From: Streptomyces sp. NBC_01232
GTDB taxonomy: Bacteria > Actinomycetota > Actinomycetes > Streptomycetales > Streptomycetaceae
NCBI RefSeq assembly: GCF_035989885.1
Contig: NZ_CP108518.1
Coordinates: forward strand, 3,454,501 to 3,518,500
Length of the DNA: 64,000 nucleotides
Direction: 5' to 3'
Positions 47,717-55,908 of the stretch are shown piece by piece. Both the position numbers and the translations under genes were made by a program. Numbering within the stretch: position 1 is the first letter of the stretch; each line of letters opens with the position of its first letter. The notes beneath the pieces are model-generated. The model saw nothing but the letters and a program-made list of their open reading frames with translations, did no database searches and was not told the origin of the DNA.

Positions 47717-48616
47717 ATGACCGCTCGCCGCACCCTTCCCGCCGTCCGGCACCGCACCGTCGACGTGGACGGCGTCCGGGTCGCCTACCGCGAGAGCGGC
47801 CCGGCCGACGGACCCGTACTGCTGCTCCTGCACGGCTTCCCCACCGCCTCGCACCAGTTCGCACGGCTGATGGACGCCCTCGGCGACACCCCGTACCGCC
47901 TGATCGCCCCCGACTACCCCGGCTCCGGCCGCACCGAGGCCCCGGCCGGGTTCACGTACACCTTCGACCGGCTCGCCGACATCGTGGAGGGCTTCACCGA
48001 CGCCCTCCGGCTGGACCGCTTCGCCCTGTACGTCTTCGACTTCGGCGCCCCGGTCGGACTGCGGCTCGCCGCGCGCCGCCCGGAGCGGGTCACCGGCCTG
48101 ATCGTCCAGAACGGAAACGCCTACGAGGAGGGCCTCTCGGACGCGGCCCGCGAGTTCGCCGGGCTCCGGCGCGAGGTCCCCGGCAACGAGGAGCGCGTCC
48201 GCGGCCTCTTCGCCCCGGAGGGCATCCGCTTCCAGTACGAGAGCGGCGTTGCCGACGCCGAGCTGCTCTCCCCCGACAGCTGGACCCTCGACCTGCACCA
48301 CCTCGGCCTGCCGGGCCGCGCCGACGCCCAGGCCGACCTCGCCTTCGACTATGCCTCGAACTTCGCCCACTACCCCGCCTGGCAGGCCTGGCTGCGCGCC
48401 GCCCGGATCCCCGTCCTGGTCGTGTGGGGCGCCGGCGACCCCTTCTTCACCCCGGCGGGCGCGAAGGCCTACCTCCGCGACGCCCCGGACGCGGACGTCC
48501 ACGTCTTCGAGGGCGCGGGCCACTTCGCCCTGGAGACCCATCTCCCGCAGATCGCCCCGCTGATCGAGGACTTCCTCGGCCGGCTGCCGGACGGAACGGT
48601 CACCGTCGCGTACTGA
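47717..48616 (+). CDS. Alpha/beta hydrolase, epoxide-hydrolase/dehalogenase-like
   Basis: 299 residues from the ATG at 47717; AGGAGG lies 6 bp upstream, favouring it over GTG 47714. Alpha/beta-hydrolase features: oxyanion HGFP (about residue 40), nucleophile elbow FDFGAP near residue 110 where Asp replaces the usual Ser, acid in WGAGDPFF and His in GAGHFALET (about 276). An Asp nucleophile marks the epoxide hydrolase/haloalkane dehalogenase branch. Divergent from and probably controlled by the CGNR regulator, which suggests an inducible detoxification role. Substrate unknown. Confidence 0.88.
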   Translation: MTARRTLPAVRHRTVDVDGVRVAYRESGPADGPVLLLLHGFPTASHQFARLMDALGDTPYRLIAPDYPGSGRTEAPAGFTYTFDRLADIVEGFTDALRLDRFALYVFDFGAPVGLRLAARRPERVTGLIVQNGNAYEEGLSDAAREFAGLRREVPGNEERVRGLFAPEGIRFQYESGVADAELLSPDSWTLDLHHLGLPGRADAQADLAFDYASNFAHYPAWQAWLRAARIPVLVVWGAGDPFFTPAGAKAYLRDAPDADVHVFEGAGHFALETHLPQIAPLIEDFLGRLPDGTVTVAY

Positions 48617-48720
48617 GTCCGTAACGGCGGCCCGGCGGCAGGACTTCGGCGTGCCGGATGGGGAATGAACCGGCCGGCCGACCATTCCATTCGGCCGTGC
48701 GAAGCCACACGGGGGCCATC

Positions 48721-49398
48721 ATGCTTACTGTCCGCGCCAGTTGGAGAAGCCACGCCCTCGGGGTCGCGGCCGTCGCCGCACTCCTCGCGACCGCGGCCTG
48801 CGATTCCGGCGGCGCCGACGACGCCAGGCCTTCCGCCGCCCCGACCGTCCCCTCCACCCCGAGCGCGGCCGCCACACCCACCGCACCCGCCCCCTCGGCC
48901 AGCCCGAGCCCGACGGCCACCGCCGCCGGCACCTCCTCGGGTCCGGGCACCGTGGCCTGCAACGACAACGACCTCTCGATCGCCACGTCCGTCTGGCGCC
49001 AGGACTCGGGGCAGCACCTCCTCATCACGGCCACCAACTTCACCGACAAGGCCTGCACCCTCTACCACTACCCGTACGTCGGCTTCGGCGCCGCCATCGA
49101 CGGACCGATCGACGCGATGGGGTCCGCGCCGAAGGCGATCGCCACGATCGGACCGAAGGAGAAGGCCTATGCGGGCCTTTTCCTCTACCGGGGCAGCGAG
49201 CGGACGATCGCCGTCGAGGCGGTGTCCATCGGCCACCAGGACCGCGCCCTCAACAGCAACAAGGAGTCGTCGATGCTCGACGTCGCCCTGTCCAAGGAAA
49301 TCGGATTCCTCAATGTGGGGACCAACGCCCGGGTCACTTATTGGAACCGCGATCTCCGCGCGGTCGAGGACTTGCTGTTCAGGTCTGGAAACAATTGA
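48721..49398 (+). CDS. DUF4232 lipoprotein
   Basis: 225 residues from the ATG at 48721; upstream codons of the open frame lack a signal peptide. Lipobox ATAAC (Cys about residue 27) after the hydrophobic signal, then a Pro/Thr/Ala linker of about 50 residues. The DUF4232 domain covers about 78-185: CNDNDLSIATSVWRQDSGQHLLITATNFTDKACTLYHYPYVGF ... IGPKEKAYAGLFLYRG, with the paired Cys typical of the family. These surface proteins of actinobacteria have no known function to me. Base composition drops at the 3' end (49300-49420), toward the VWA gene. Confidence 0.85.
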   Translation: MLTVRASWRSHALGVAAVAALLATAACDSGGADDARPSAAPTVPSTPSAAATPTAPAPSASPSPTATAAGTSSGPGTVACNDNDLSIATSVWRQDSGQHLLITATNFTDKACTLYHYPYVGFGAAIDGPIDAMGSAPKAIATIGPKEKAYAGLFLYRGSERTIAVEAVSIGHQDRALNSNKESSMLDVALSKEIGFLNVGTNARVTYWNRDLRAVEDLLFRSGNN

Positions 49399-49407
49399 CC
49401 TGCATTC

Positions 49408-50466
49408 TCAGAGCATGACGAGCAGACGCGTCTGCGGCTTGAGCTTCCTGTTCACCGAACGGCTCTGCACGTAGACCTCCAACTCGGGATTGTTTCCGGC
49501 CTTCACGGAAACCGTTCCCTGAACTCCCTTGCCGAAAAGCAGAGTACGCGCGGCGTCACCCGTGTAGGCGAGATCGGTCTTCTTCTCGACCACGACGACT
49601 TCCTTGTCGGGCTGGACCTGGACCCTGGTGCCCAGCTGGTAGTAGCACGCGCCGCGTTCGTACGTCACGTCCGGCTGCGCGTCGACGAAGGCCCGGATCC
49701 CGACCTCCGCGTCGACCGGCAGGAGCCGGTACTTGTCGGCCGGGACCGGCTCCAGCGTCGCCCGCACGTCGTCGACCGAGATGTCCTGGCCGACCGTGAA
49801 GAGGTTCTTCGTACCGCGCACGCCCTTCTCGCGGCCCCGCAGGAAGCTGGTGGCGGCGGCGCGCACCGTCCCGATCGCCTCCTCCACGCCCGCCTGGGAA
49901 TCCGCGTCCCAGATGGCGATGTTGCCGGCCGGGAAGCCGTAGTTCTGGGCGGTTCGCTTCGCCAGGGAGTTCGGGACGAGGATCGCGGAGGTCCAGTGGC
50001 CCGGAAGGGCACCCATCTTCGCCGCGATCCTGTCGAGCCAGGGCCCGAGGACGGCCATGTCGCCGTCGTGCCGCCGGTCGCCGCCGGAGGCGTTCTCCTC
50101 GCCGTCCGTCACCACGATCTGCAGGAAGCTGTGCTCGCCGTACTCCTCCCAGATGTGGCCCAGGTCGTCCAGCGACTTCAGTGAGGCTTCGATGAGGGCG
50201 GTGGCGCCGTTCTTGACCTTGTACAGGCCTCGCATGGACGGCAGATGCTTCACGTCCATGTCCCAGACCAGATTCTCCACCTTGTGATCGAAGGAATAGA
50301 GGCTGATCCGGGTCTCATGACCGAGGCTGTCCGATTCGGCCTTCAATCCCGCCACGAACTCGTCGACGACGCGAATGAGCTGACTCTGGTGCGGACGCAT
50401 GGAACCCGAACAGTCCACGACCAGCGCGACGTGATTGACCTTGTGCTGGATTTTGTTTGTGGACAT
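49408..50466 (-). CDS. VWA (von Willebrand factor A) domain protein
   Basis: 352 residues from the ATG at 50466 (GGAG upstream). VWA domain about 10-230: MIDAS motif DCSGSM (DxSxS) at about residue 18, MIDAS Thr in NGATALIEA, and the Asp in VVTDGEENASGG. There is no signal or membrane helix, so it is cytosolic. The C-terminal 120 residues are beta-rich (LFTVGQDISVDDVRATLEPVP ... VEVYVQSRSVNRKLKPQTRLLVML-like). Cytosolic VWA proteins often partner MoxR AAA+ ATPases or tellurite/stress systems, but no such partner is adjacent. Convergent with the DUF4232 gene. Confidence 0.83.
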   Translation of the reverse strand: MSTNKIQHKVNHVALVVDCSGSMRPHQSQLIRVVDEFVAGLKAESDSLGHETRISLYSFDHKVENLVWDMDVKHLPSMRGLYKVKNGATALIEASLKSLDDLGHIWEEYGEHSFLQIVVTDGEENASGGDRRHDGDMAVLGPWLDRIAAKMGALPGHWTSAILVPNSLAKRTAQNYGFPAGNIAIWDADSQAGVEEAIGTVRAAATSFLRGREKGVRGTKNLFTVGQDISVDDVRATLEPVPADKYRLLPVDAEVGIRAFVDAQPDVTYERGACYYQLGTRVQVQPDKEVVVVEKKTDLAYTGDAARTLLFGKGVQGTVSVKAGNNPELEVYVQSRSVNRKLKPQTRLLVML

Positions 50467-50573
50467 GTTTCTGCTCCTTCTCCGAAGCTCCCCGAGTGAT
50501 GTATCCACACTAGGTGGCCCCACTGACAACGGAGCTTGACGGACCATCACCCGCACCGCCGCGACGGGCCGGC

Positions 50574-51446
50574 CTATCCCTCCGCCGGAGCTCGGCCCGT
50601 CAGGGCCGCCAGGCTGGAGCGGACGTGGTTCATGTGGGCCCGCATCTCCTCCGTCGCCTCCGCGTGCTCCCGCAGGATCCCCCGCGTCTCGCGTCCGGTC
50701 CGCTCCTCCGTCACCCGCGCCTCCGCGAGCAGTTCCGCGGCCCGCGCCTCCGCGTCCTCCTGGCCGTGCCGCGCCGACTCCTCCGCCTCGGCGAAATCGC
50801 GCCGGGCCTCCGCCAGCCGGGATTCGGCGTGCCGCTCCAGTTCCGCGTGGCGCGCGTCCAGTTCCGTCTCCCGCGCCACCCGCTCCCGCTCCGCCGCCTC
50901 CCAGCGCTCCGCCTGCTCCTGCTCGCGCCCGGCCCGCTCCGCGTCCGCCCGCCGCCGCGTCTCCGCCAGCGCGGCCGACGCCTGCCCCCGCCACGCCGCC
51001 GCGTCCTCCCGTGCCTGCGCCCGCACGTCGTCCGCCTCGCGCTCGGCCCGCAGCAGCCCCTGCCGGGCTCGGACCTCCGTCTGCTCGCGCACCGCCTCCG
51101 CGTCGTTCCGCGCGAGCTCGGCCGCCCGGTCGGCGCGCGCCTCGGCCGCGCCGAGCGTCGCGGACGCATCCACCCGCGCGTCCGTCCGTACGGCGTCGGC
51201 CTCTTCCTCCGCCAGCAGCAGGATCCGCCGGGCGCGTTCGCTCAGCTCGTCGTACGCCTGCGGAGCCAGCGCGGAGACCGCCTCCCGCAGCCGCGCCGCC
51301 TCCGCCTCCATCTGCTTGGCCAGGACCGTCAGCCGCGCCACCCGCTCCCAGGCCTCGTCCCGGCTCCCGGAGAGCCTGGCGAGGTACCGGTCGACCTCTT
51401 CCATGCGGTAGCCGCGACCGCGCACGGTCGCAATGGGTGCACTCAT
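50574..51446 (-). CDS. Long coiled-coil protein (DivIVA-like start)
   Basis: 290 residues from the ATG at 51446. Residues 1-45 (MSAPIATVRGRGYRMEEVDRYLARLSGSRDEAWERVARL) resemble the N-terminal segment of DivIVA-domain proteins (GY-x-x-x-x-V-D-x-x-L). From residue 45 on it is almost all Ala/Glu/Arg heptads (RARRILLLAEEEADAVRTDARVDASATLGAAEARADRAAELARNDAEAVREQ...). It resembles the Streptomyces coiled-coil proteins often annotated as cellulose-binding and related to FilP/Scy polarity proteins. A structural or tip-organising role is possible; not demonstrated. It lies between the VWA gene and the toxin/immunity cluster on the same strand. Confidence 0.75.
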   Translation of the reverse strand: MSAPIATVRGRGYRMEEVDRYLARLSGSRDEAWERVARLTVLAKQMEAEAARLREAVSALAPQAYDELSERARRILLLAEEEADAVRTDARVDASATLGAAEARADRAAELARNDAEAVREQTEVRARQGLLRAEREADDVRAQAREDAAAWRGQASAALAETRRRADAERAGREQEQAERWEAAERERVARETELDARHAELERHAESRLAEARRDFAEAEESARHGQEDAEARAAELLAEARVTEERTGRETRGILREHAEATEEMRAHMNHVRSSLAALTGRAPAEG

Positions 51447-51577
51447 CCTGGATGCGCCTCTCTCGCGGGGATTCCCGTCAAGGATGCGCCATTTGAACCC
51501 AGAAGCCCGAATGGCCGGGCCGGGAACCTGTTCGAAGGTCCCGGCCCAGCCACCCAATGGATCATCCGATCAACCGA

Positions 51578-54094
51578 TCAGAGCAATCCGTCCCACATCT
51601 GCTCCAGCAGCACCGACCACCAGCTCTCCGGTGAGGCCAGCGCCGCGCTGTCGAGTCCCGCCAGGTTCGCCTGGAAGTCGACCGTCCAGCGGCCCGCCTG
51701 TTCCGGCGTCAGATGCTGGCGCAGCCGCCACATGTGACCCAGCATCGCGAGGGACCGTACGAACTGCGGCAGGCTCGAGTTCACGAACTGCGGCGGTACG
51801 GGAGCACCCCCCGGGCCGCCTTCCACCGGCACCGCCACGATGTGCGCGGTGCCGTACTGCACGCACAGCGCCTTGCCGAAGTCGCTGCCGACGACCAGGT
51901 ACGAGCCCGCGTCCGAGGCCGGCTGCACCTGCCGCTGCTGGGCCAGCTCGGCCAGCGTCGGCACCGGCTGGCCGGGCACGGCCTGCGCCCAGAAGAACGG
52001 CCCGAAATCGACGGGCAGGCCCGACCACATCAGCGTCTGCGCCACGATCTCCGGCACGCCCTGACGGGACACGGCCCGCTGGTCGAAGCGGAACACGCCC
52101 TGCGGACCGAAGGCCGCCGTCAGCTCCTGCGCGATCGCCTCCAGCGGGATCGCCGGCTGCAGCGGAACCTGCGGCAGCGGCGCGCGTACCGGCGCCGGGC
52201 GCGCCGGACCGTCCGCCACCTGGTGCAGCTCGCCCTGGTGGGTGAGCAGGTGCCGCATGCCCTGCTGACGGCCCGCGTGGTCCTTGCCGTACGGGGCCAC
52301 GCTCGTGATCCGCACCTGCGGCCAGGTCTCCCGGATCATCCGGGCACAGTAACCGCCTGGCAGCTCACAGGACTCCAGCTCGGTGTGCAGCTCCAGCACC
52401 TGCTGCGGCGGCACGTTCATGGCGCGCAGCTCGTAGAGGATCTGCCACTCCGGGTGCGGGGTGCCGGGCGCCGAGCGGCGGATGAGCTGCTGCTCGGAAC
52501 CGTCGGGCGCGCGGTAGCGCAGCACGGCCTGGTAGCCGGGGCCGACGGTGGGCGCGCCGGTCGGGACCGGGGCCTGCGGGCCGGGCCCACCGGGCGCACC
52601 CGGCGGCGGGCCGGGCGGACCGGGCGGCTGCGGAACACCCGGGCCGGCCAGCATCGTCGCGGCATGGTCGATCCCGCCACCGGGCGTACCGGGCGCACCC
52701 GGCGGACCGGGCGGCTGCGGAACACCGGGGCCCGCGAGCATGGTGGCGGCGTGAGGGGCCCCGCCACCGGGGGCACCGGGCGGACCGGGAGGCGCCGGCG
52801 GCTGACCGGTGACGGCCGGACCCGCGAGCATCGTCGCGGCATGGTCGATCCCCCGGCCCTGCGACCCGGGAGCACCCGGCGGACCGGGAGGCGCCGGCGG
52901 CTGACCCGCACCCGGAGCACCGGGCGCACCCGGCGGACCCGGAGGCGCCGGCGGCTGACCGGTGACGGCCGGACCCGCGAGCATCGTCGCGGCATGGTCG
53001 ATCCCCCGGCCCTGCGACCCGGGAGCACCCGGCGGACCGGGAGGCGCCGGCGGCTGACCCGCACCCGGAGCACCGGGCGCACCCGGCGGACCGGGCGGCT
53101 GCGGAACACCGGGACCGGCCAGCATGGTGGCGGCATGGTGCGCCCCGCCACCGGGCACCCCGGGCGGACCCGGGGGCGTCGACGGCGTGGACGGCCGGCC
53201 GGCACCGGGGCCGGAGCCGCCGGGCCGGGAGATCTGGGCCTTGCTGGTCGGCGCGTCGGCGATGTCGCTCGCCGACGGACCACCTGACTGACCACCGGCG
53301 GAAGCACCCGCCGGACCGGCGTCCGGCGCACCCAGCGCGGGCACGATCGCGGTCCTCGGCAGCTGGCTGCCGCCCGCCATCAGCGTGGTCTTCGCCTCCG
53401 GGGCCACCCCGGACGACGGCGCGTCCTCCAGGTCCGACCCGGACAGCGGCGGCGCGAACACGGTCGCGGGCAGCGGTACGGACACGTCGTCCGCACCGGA
53501 GTTCACATCGGTGCCCGCCCACGGCGTCGCACCGGCCGGCACCGAGGCCGGCACCCCGTCGTTGGCCGTGGGCTCGTACGGGATCTCGCCCCCGCGCCGC
53601 AGCGGCACGGCCTCGACGGACGCCGGTGCCGCAGGTGCCGACACGGGCTCGGGCGCGGCGTCCGCGGGCGCACTGTCCGCGGGCGCGGCCGGAGCCGGCG
53701 CGGGCGTCGACCGCGGCGCGATCCCCGCCCGGTCCGCGGCCTCCTGCAGCCACTCCGGCGGGCTGAGCATGAACGACGTCTGCTCCGAGTCGATCCGCGG
53801 CGGCGGGACCGAGGCCTCCGACGCAGCCGCGGCCACGGCCCCGTACTCCTCCTCGTACCGGCGGATCACCTCACCCACCGGCAGTCCCGGCCACAGCGTC
53901 ACCTCCCCGCTGTCCCGCGCGATGACCAGCCGCTGCCGCCCACCACCGGACACGGGACCGGCCGCGCGGTCCTCCGCCCACACCACGAACCCGAGCCCGA
54001 ACTCCCGTACGCGCACCTCCCGGTGCTGGTACGCGGGCACGTCGCCGTTGATCCATTCCTCGGCGCGCTCCTGCGCCTGCGCAAACGTCACCAT
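51578..54094 (-). CDS. Imm35-like / Gly-Pro linker / deaminase-like / SUKH-4 fusion protein
   Basis: 838 residues from the ATG at 54094, 7 bp after the upstream gene's stop. Order: (1) about 1-90, an Imm35/YrhB-like domain (FAQAQERAEEWINGDVPAYQHREVRV ... VVWAEDRAAG ... LVIARDSGEVTLWPGLP); (2) about 90-300, Ala/Pro linker; (3) about 300-510, collagen-like Gly-Pro-Pro region with five HAATMLAGP motifs; (4) about 520-625, a deaminase-like fold with HPEWQILYEL and HTELESCELPGGYCARMI (H-x-E and two Cys); (5) about 640-838, a SUKH-4 immunity-like domain (VFRFDQRAVSRQGVPEIVAQTLMWSGLPVDFGPFFWA ... YLVVGSDFGKALCVQYG). No signal peptide. Proposed intracellular toxin-immunity or regulatory polyprotein; domain calls by eye. 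Confidence 0.72.
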   Translation of the reverse strand: MVTFAQAQERAEEWINGDVPAYQHREVRVREFGLGFVVWAEDRAAGPVSGGGRQRLVIARDSGEVTLWPGLPVGEVIRRYEEEYGAVAAAASEASVPPPRIDSEQTSFMLSPPEWLQEAADRAGIAPRSTPAPAPAAPADSAPADAAPEPVSAPAAPASVEAVPLRRGGEIPYEPTANDGVPASVPAGATPWAGTDVNSGADDVSVPLPATVFAPPLSGSDLEDAPSSGVAPEAKTTLMAGGSQLPRTAIVPALGAPDAGPAGASAGGQSGGPSASDIADAPTSKAQISRPGGSGPGAGRPSTPSTPPGPPGVPGGGAHHAATMLAGPGVPQPPGPPGAPGAPGAGQPPAPPGPPGAPGSQGRGIDHAATMLAGPAVTGQPPAPPGPPGAPGAPGAGQPPAPPGPPGAPGSQGRGIDHAATMLAGPAVTGQPPAPPGPPGAPGGGAPHAATMLAGPGVPQPPGPPGAPGTPGGGIDHAATMLAGPGVPQPPGPPGPPPGAPGGPGPQAPVPTGAPTVGPGYQAVLRYRAPDGSEQQLIRRSAPGTPHPEWQILYELRAMNVPPQQVLELHTELESCELPGGYCARMIRETWPQVRITSVAPYGKDHAGRQQGMRHLLTHQGELHQVADGPARPAPVRAPLPQVPLQPAIPLEAIAQELTAAFGPQGVFRFDQRAVSRQGVPEIVAQTLMWSGLPVDFGPFFWAQAVPGQPVPTLAELAQQRQVQPASDAGSYLVVGSDFGKALCVQYGTAHIVAVPVEGGPGGAPVPPQFVNSSLPQFVRSLAMLGHMWRLRQHLTPEQAGRWTVDFQANLAGLDSAALASPESWWSVLLEQMWDGLL
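52788..53095. repeat. 153-bp tandem repeat inside the fusion gene
   Basis: Two near-identical in-frame 153-bp units (51 codons each) encode the Gly-Pro-Pro stretch plus one GIDHAATMLAGP motif. The second copy of the marker GCATCGTCGCGGCATGG (52981) is exactly 153 bp from the first (52828). Shorter diverged units extend the array to about 52600-53150. Confidence 0.8.
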
Positions 54095-54101
54095 CGCGCG
54101 C

Positions 54102-55097
54102 TCACCCCTCCACCGGTGCCGGACCCGACACCGGAACCGAACGTGCGAATCCGCCGTCCACCATCAGACCGGCCACCGTCTCCAGCTCGGGCGGGTTGCC
54201 CGCCAGCCGCTCCAGAAAGGCGTCGAAATCAGCACCGCACGGCAGCAGCAACCGCTCCACGCGCTCCTGGACCGACCAGCCGTCCCGGTCGCGGGCATCG
54301 TCGTACGGGGAGAACCACACCGAGCCGATGCCCTCGCCCTTGACCTTCAGCGCGATCAGCCCGCCCTGCGCGAAGGCCACGCACAGGTAGTCCTTCGTCA
54401 GGTGGTCGCGCAGACACTTGTTGACGTACACCAGGTCATTGATCGCCGCTTCCTCACGCACCGTGAAGAACGGCTGGTCCACCAGCAGACCCAGGTCCAC
54501 GTCCAGGCCCGCACCCACCGGGGCGCAGCCGCCCGCGGCCTTGAGGAACGAGCGGTACGCCTCCGGCAGCCGGTAGCCGAGGTCCTCCTCGACGCCCTGG
54601 ACCTGCTCCTCGGCGACCGACACCACCGACTTCGGCAGCCCCAGGTGCGCCGGACGGACCTCCTGCAACGGCCGCGTACCGCGCTTCTCGTGATCCACCG
54701 GAGCCGTCGTCAGGCCCGCGTGATGCCGCAGCAGCGCCTTCACCTCGACCGGGACCAGCTCCATGCGCCGCGAGCCCGCCACGTGGTGCCAGGTCCAGCC
54801 GTGCGGGGTCGCCACCGGCCCGACCGTGTCCCACAGCTCGTGCCGGGCGGCCTTCATCGCCGCGTTCGCGGACACGTAGTCCGTGAGCCGCAGCTCGTCC
54901 ACCCCGAAGCCCTCCGGCGGCTCGGCGATCTCCACGGCCGCGCGCGCGTACGCGGAGAAGTCCGGATGCCCGTTGCCGTCCATCCGCACTCCGTGGGGAT
55001 GCCGAGCGGCCCGGACCGGGTCCGGGAAATGCACGACCTGCCCCGAGTAAGCGGCGTTGGGTGGCGCGGCCTGCTGCCCGAGCCGACCTGTCGTCAT
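54102..55097 (-). CDS. WHH-type nuclease domain fused to SMI1/KNR4 (SUKH) immunity domain
   Basis: 331 residues from the ATG at 55097. About 30-135 matches the WHH branch of HNH/Endonuclease VII-fold toxins: NGHPDFSAYARAAVEI (residues 42-57), then ATPHGWTWHHVAGSRRMELVPVEV with W103-H104-H105 and a further His pair at 125-126. About 150-315 is a SUKH domain: VQGVEEDLGYRLPEAYRSFLKAAGGCAP, LVYVNKCLRDHLTKDYLCVAFAQGGLIALKVKG, SVWFSPYDDARD. No secretion signal or trafficking domain. Toxin and immunity modules in one chain imply a self-restrained nuclease. It is followed in the same operon by the deaminase/SUKH-4 fusion. Confidence 0.78.
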   Translation of the reverse strand: MTTGRLGQQAAPPNAAYSGQVVHFPDPVRAARHPHGVRMDGNGHPDFSAYARAAVEIAEPPEGFGVDELRLTDYVSANAAMKAARHELWDTVGPVATPHGWTWHHVAGSRRMELVPVEVKALLRHHAGLTTAPVDHEKRGTRPLQEVRPAHLGLPKSVVSVAEEQVQGVEEDLGYRLPEAYRSFLKAAGGCAPVGAGLDVDLGLLVDQPFFTVREEAAINDLVYVNKCLRDHLTKDYLCVAFAQGGLIALKVKGEGIGSVWFSPYDDARDRDGWSVQERVERLLLPCGADFDAFLERLAGNPPELETVAGLMVDGGFARSVPVSGPAPVEG

Positions 55098-55213
55098 GGC
55101 GGTAGCCCCCTGCTGGATCTGGCTGGTTCACCACAGCCTATGCGCTGGGGCAAGAGCCTCACCCGCACCCGTCCGGCGCACCCGCCCGAGGGCCAGGAAC
55201 ATCCGAATTGATA

Positions 55214-55223
55214 CGAATATTCG
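55214..55223. promoter_or_regulatory. AT-rich palindrome in the divergent promoter of the toxin/immunity cluster
   Basis: CGAATATTCG, a perfect 10-bp palindrome in the only AT-rich patch (55203-55225) between the two divergent arms. It is a candidate shared operator or promoter core. Confidence 0.3.
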
Positions 55224-55327
55224 ACCCCACTTCCACATGACAGCTGACGTTTGGCAGGCTGTCCCCGCAGCACGGGGGCGTGAGCGACAGCGGTCACCAC
55301 CGCCGCCACGGGAGGGAAAGCACCACC

Positions 55328-55906
55328 ATGCACAACACGGCAACACGCACGGAGTCCGGCGACACCGCGCCGGGTGCACCAGACGCACCGGGCACCACCG
55401 GTGCGGCCGGCGAAGCCACCGGGCCCGCCGGCGACCCCCGCCTGCGCTGGAGCAGCACGGACGGCCGCCCCGCCGTGCCCGTCCTGCGGTTCCGCCGGGA
55501 CGGCATCCTCCCCACCGTCGCCGCGGCCCTGTCCGTACGCGGCGAAACCCTCACCGGTACCGCCGGCAAGGCCGACCAGCCGCCCGCGCTCCATCCGCTC
55601 GTCCAGGACTTCCTCGACACCCTCACCAGCGGCCAGCGCGAACGGTTCACGGGCCGGTGTCCGGAGGCGATCCTGCTCTCCCGCCACCTGGCCTCCGTCG
55701 AGGGCGCCCGCTCGCGCCGGGCCTCCCGCAAGCCCCTCTCCCCGAGCGAGGCCCGCCGCTCCCTCAAGAACGCGAAGATCACCGCCCGGCGCATCCGGGA
55801 GGACGGCGACCCCCTCCACGGCAGTTACGCACCCCCCTGCCGCTCCTGCGACGCACTCCTCGCCCACTTCGGCGTACGTTCCGTCGACCTCACCCCCTCC
55901 GAGTAG
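55328..55906 (+). CDS. YwqJ-like nucleic acid/nucleotide deaminase
   Basis: 192 residues from the ATG at 55328 (GGAGGG 11 bp upstream). A Gly/Ala/Pro/Thr-rich N-terminus of about 35 residues precedes a compact domain with the zinc-site motifs of the deaminase superfamily: CPE at 111-113 (RCPEAILLSRHL) and PPCRSC at 169-174 (HGSYAPPCRSCDALLAHFGV). The C-x-E ... P-C-x-x-C pattern with the following helix is that of YwqJ-type toxins. It has no signal or trafficking domain. It lies 2 bp upstream of a SUKH-3 gene, the expected immunity partner type. Target (RNA, DNA or nucleotide) unknown. Confidence 0.8.
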   Translation: MHNTATRTESGDTAPGAPDAPGTTGAAGEATGPAGDPRLRWSSTDGRPAVPVLRFRRDGILPTVAAALSVRGETLTGTAGKADQPPALHPLVQDFLDTLTSGQRERFTGRCPEAILLSRHLASVEGARSRRASRKPLSPSEARRSLKNAKITARRIREDGDPLHGSYAPPCRSCDALLAHFGVRSVDLTPSE

Positions 55907-55908
55907 CC

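Noticed and set aside
48600..51540. Horizontally acquired island
   Set aside because: Some AT-richer patches occur, but coding regions keep normal high-GC codon use and no mobility gene or boundary repeat is seen.
52600..53150. Collagen-like repeat region as a CRISPR or mobile element
   Set aside because: The repeats are in frame inside one gene and encode Gly-Pro-Pro units; spacer-like unique sequences are absent.
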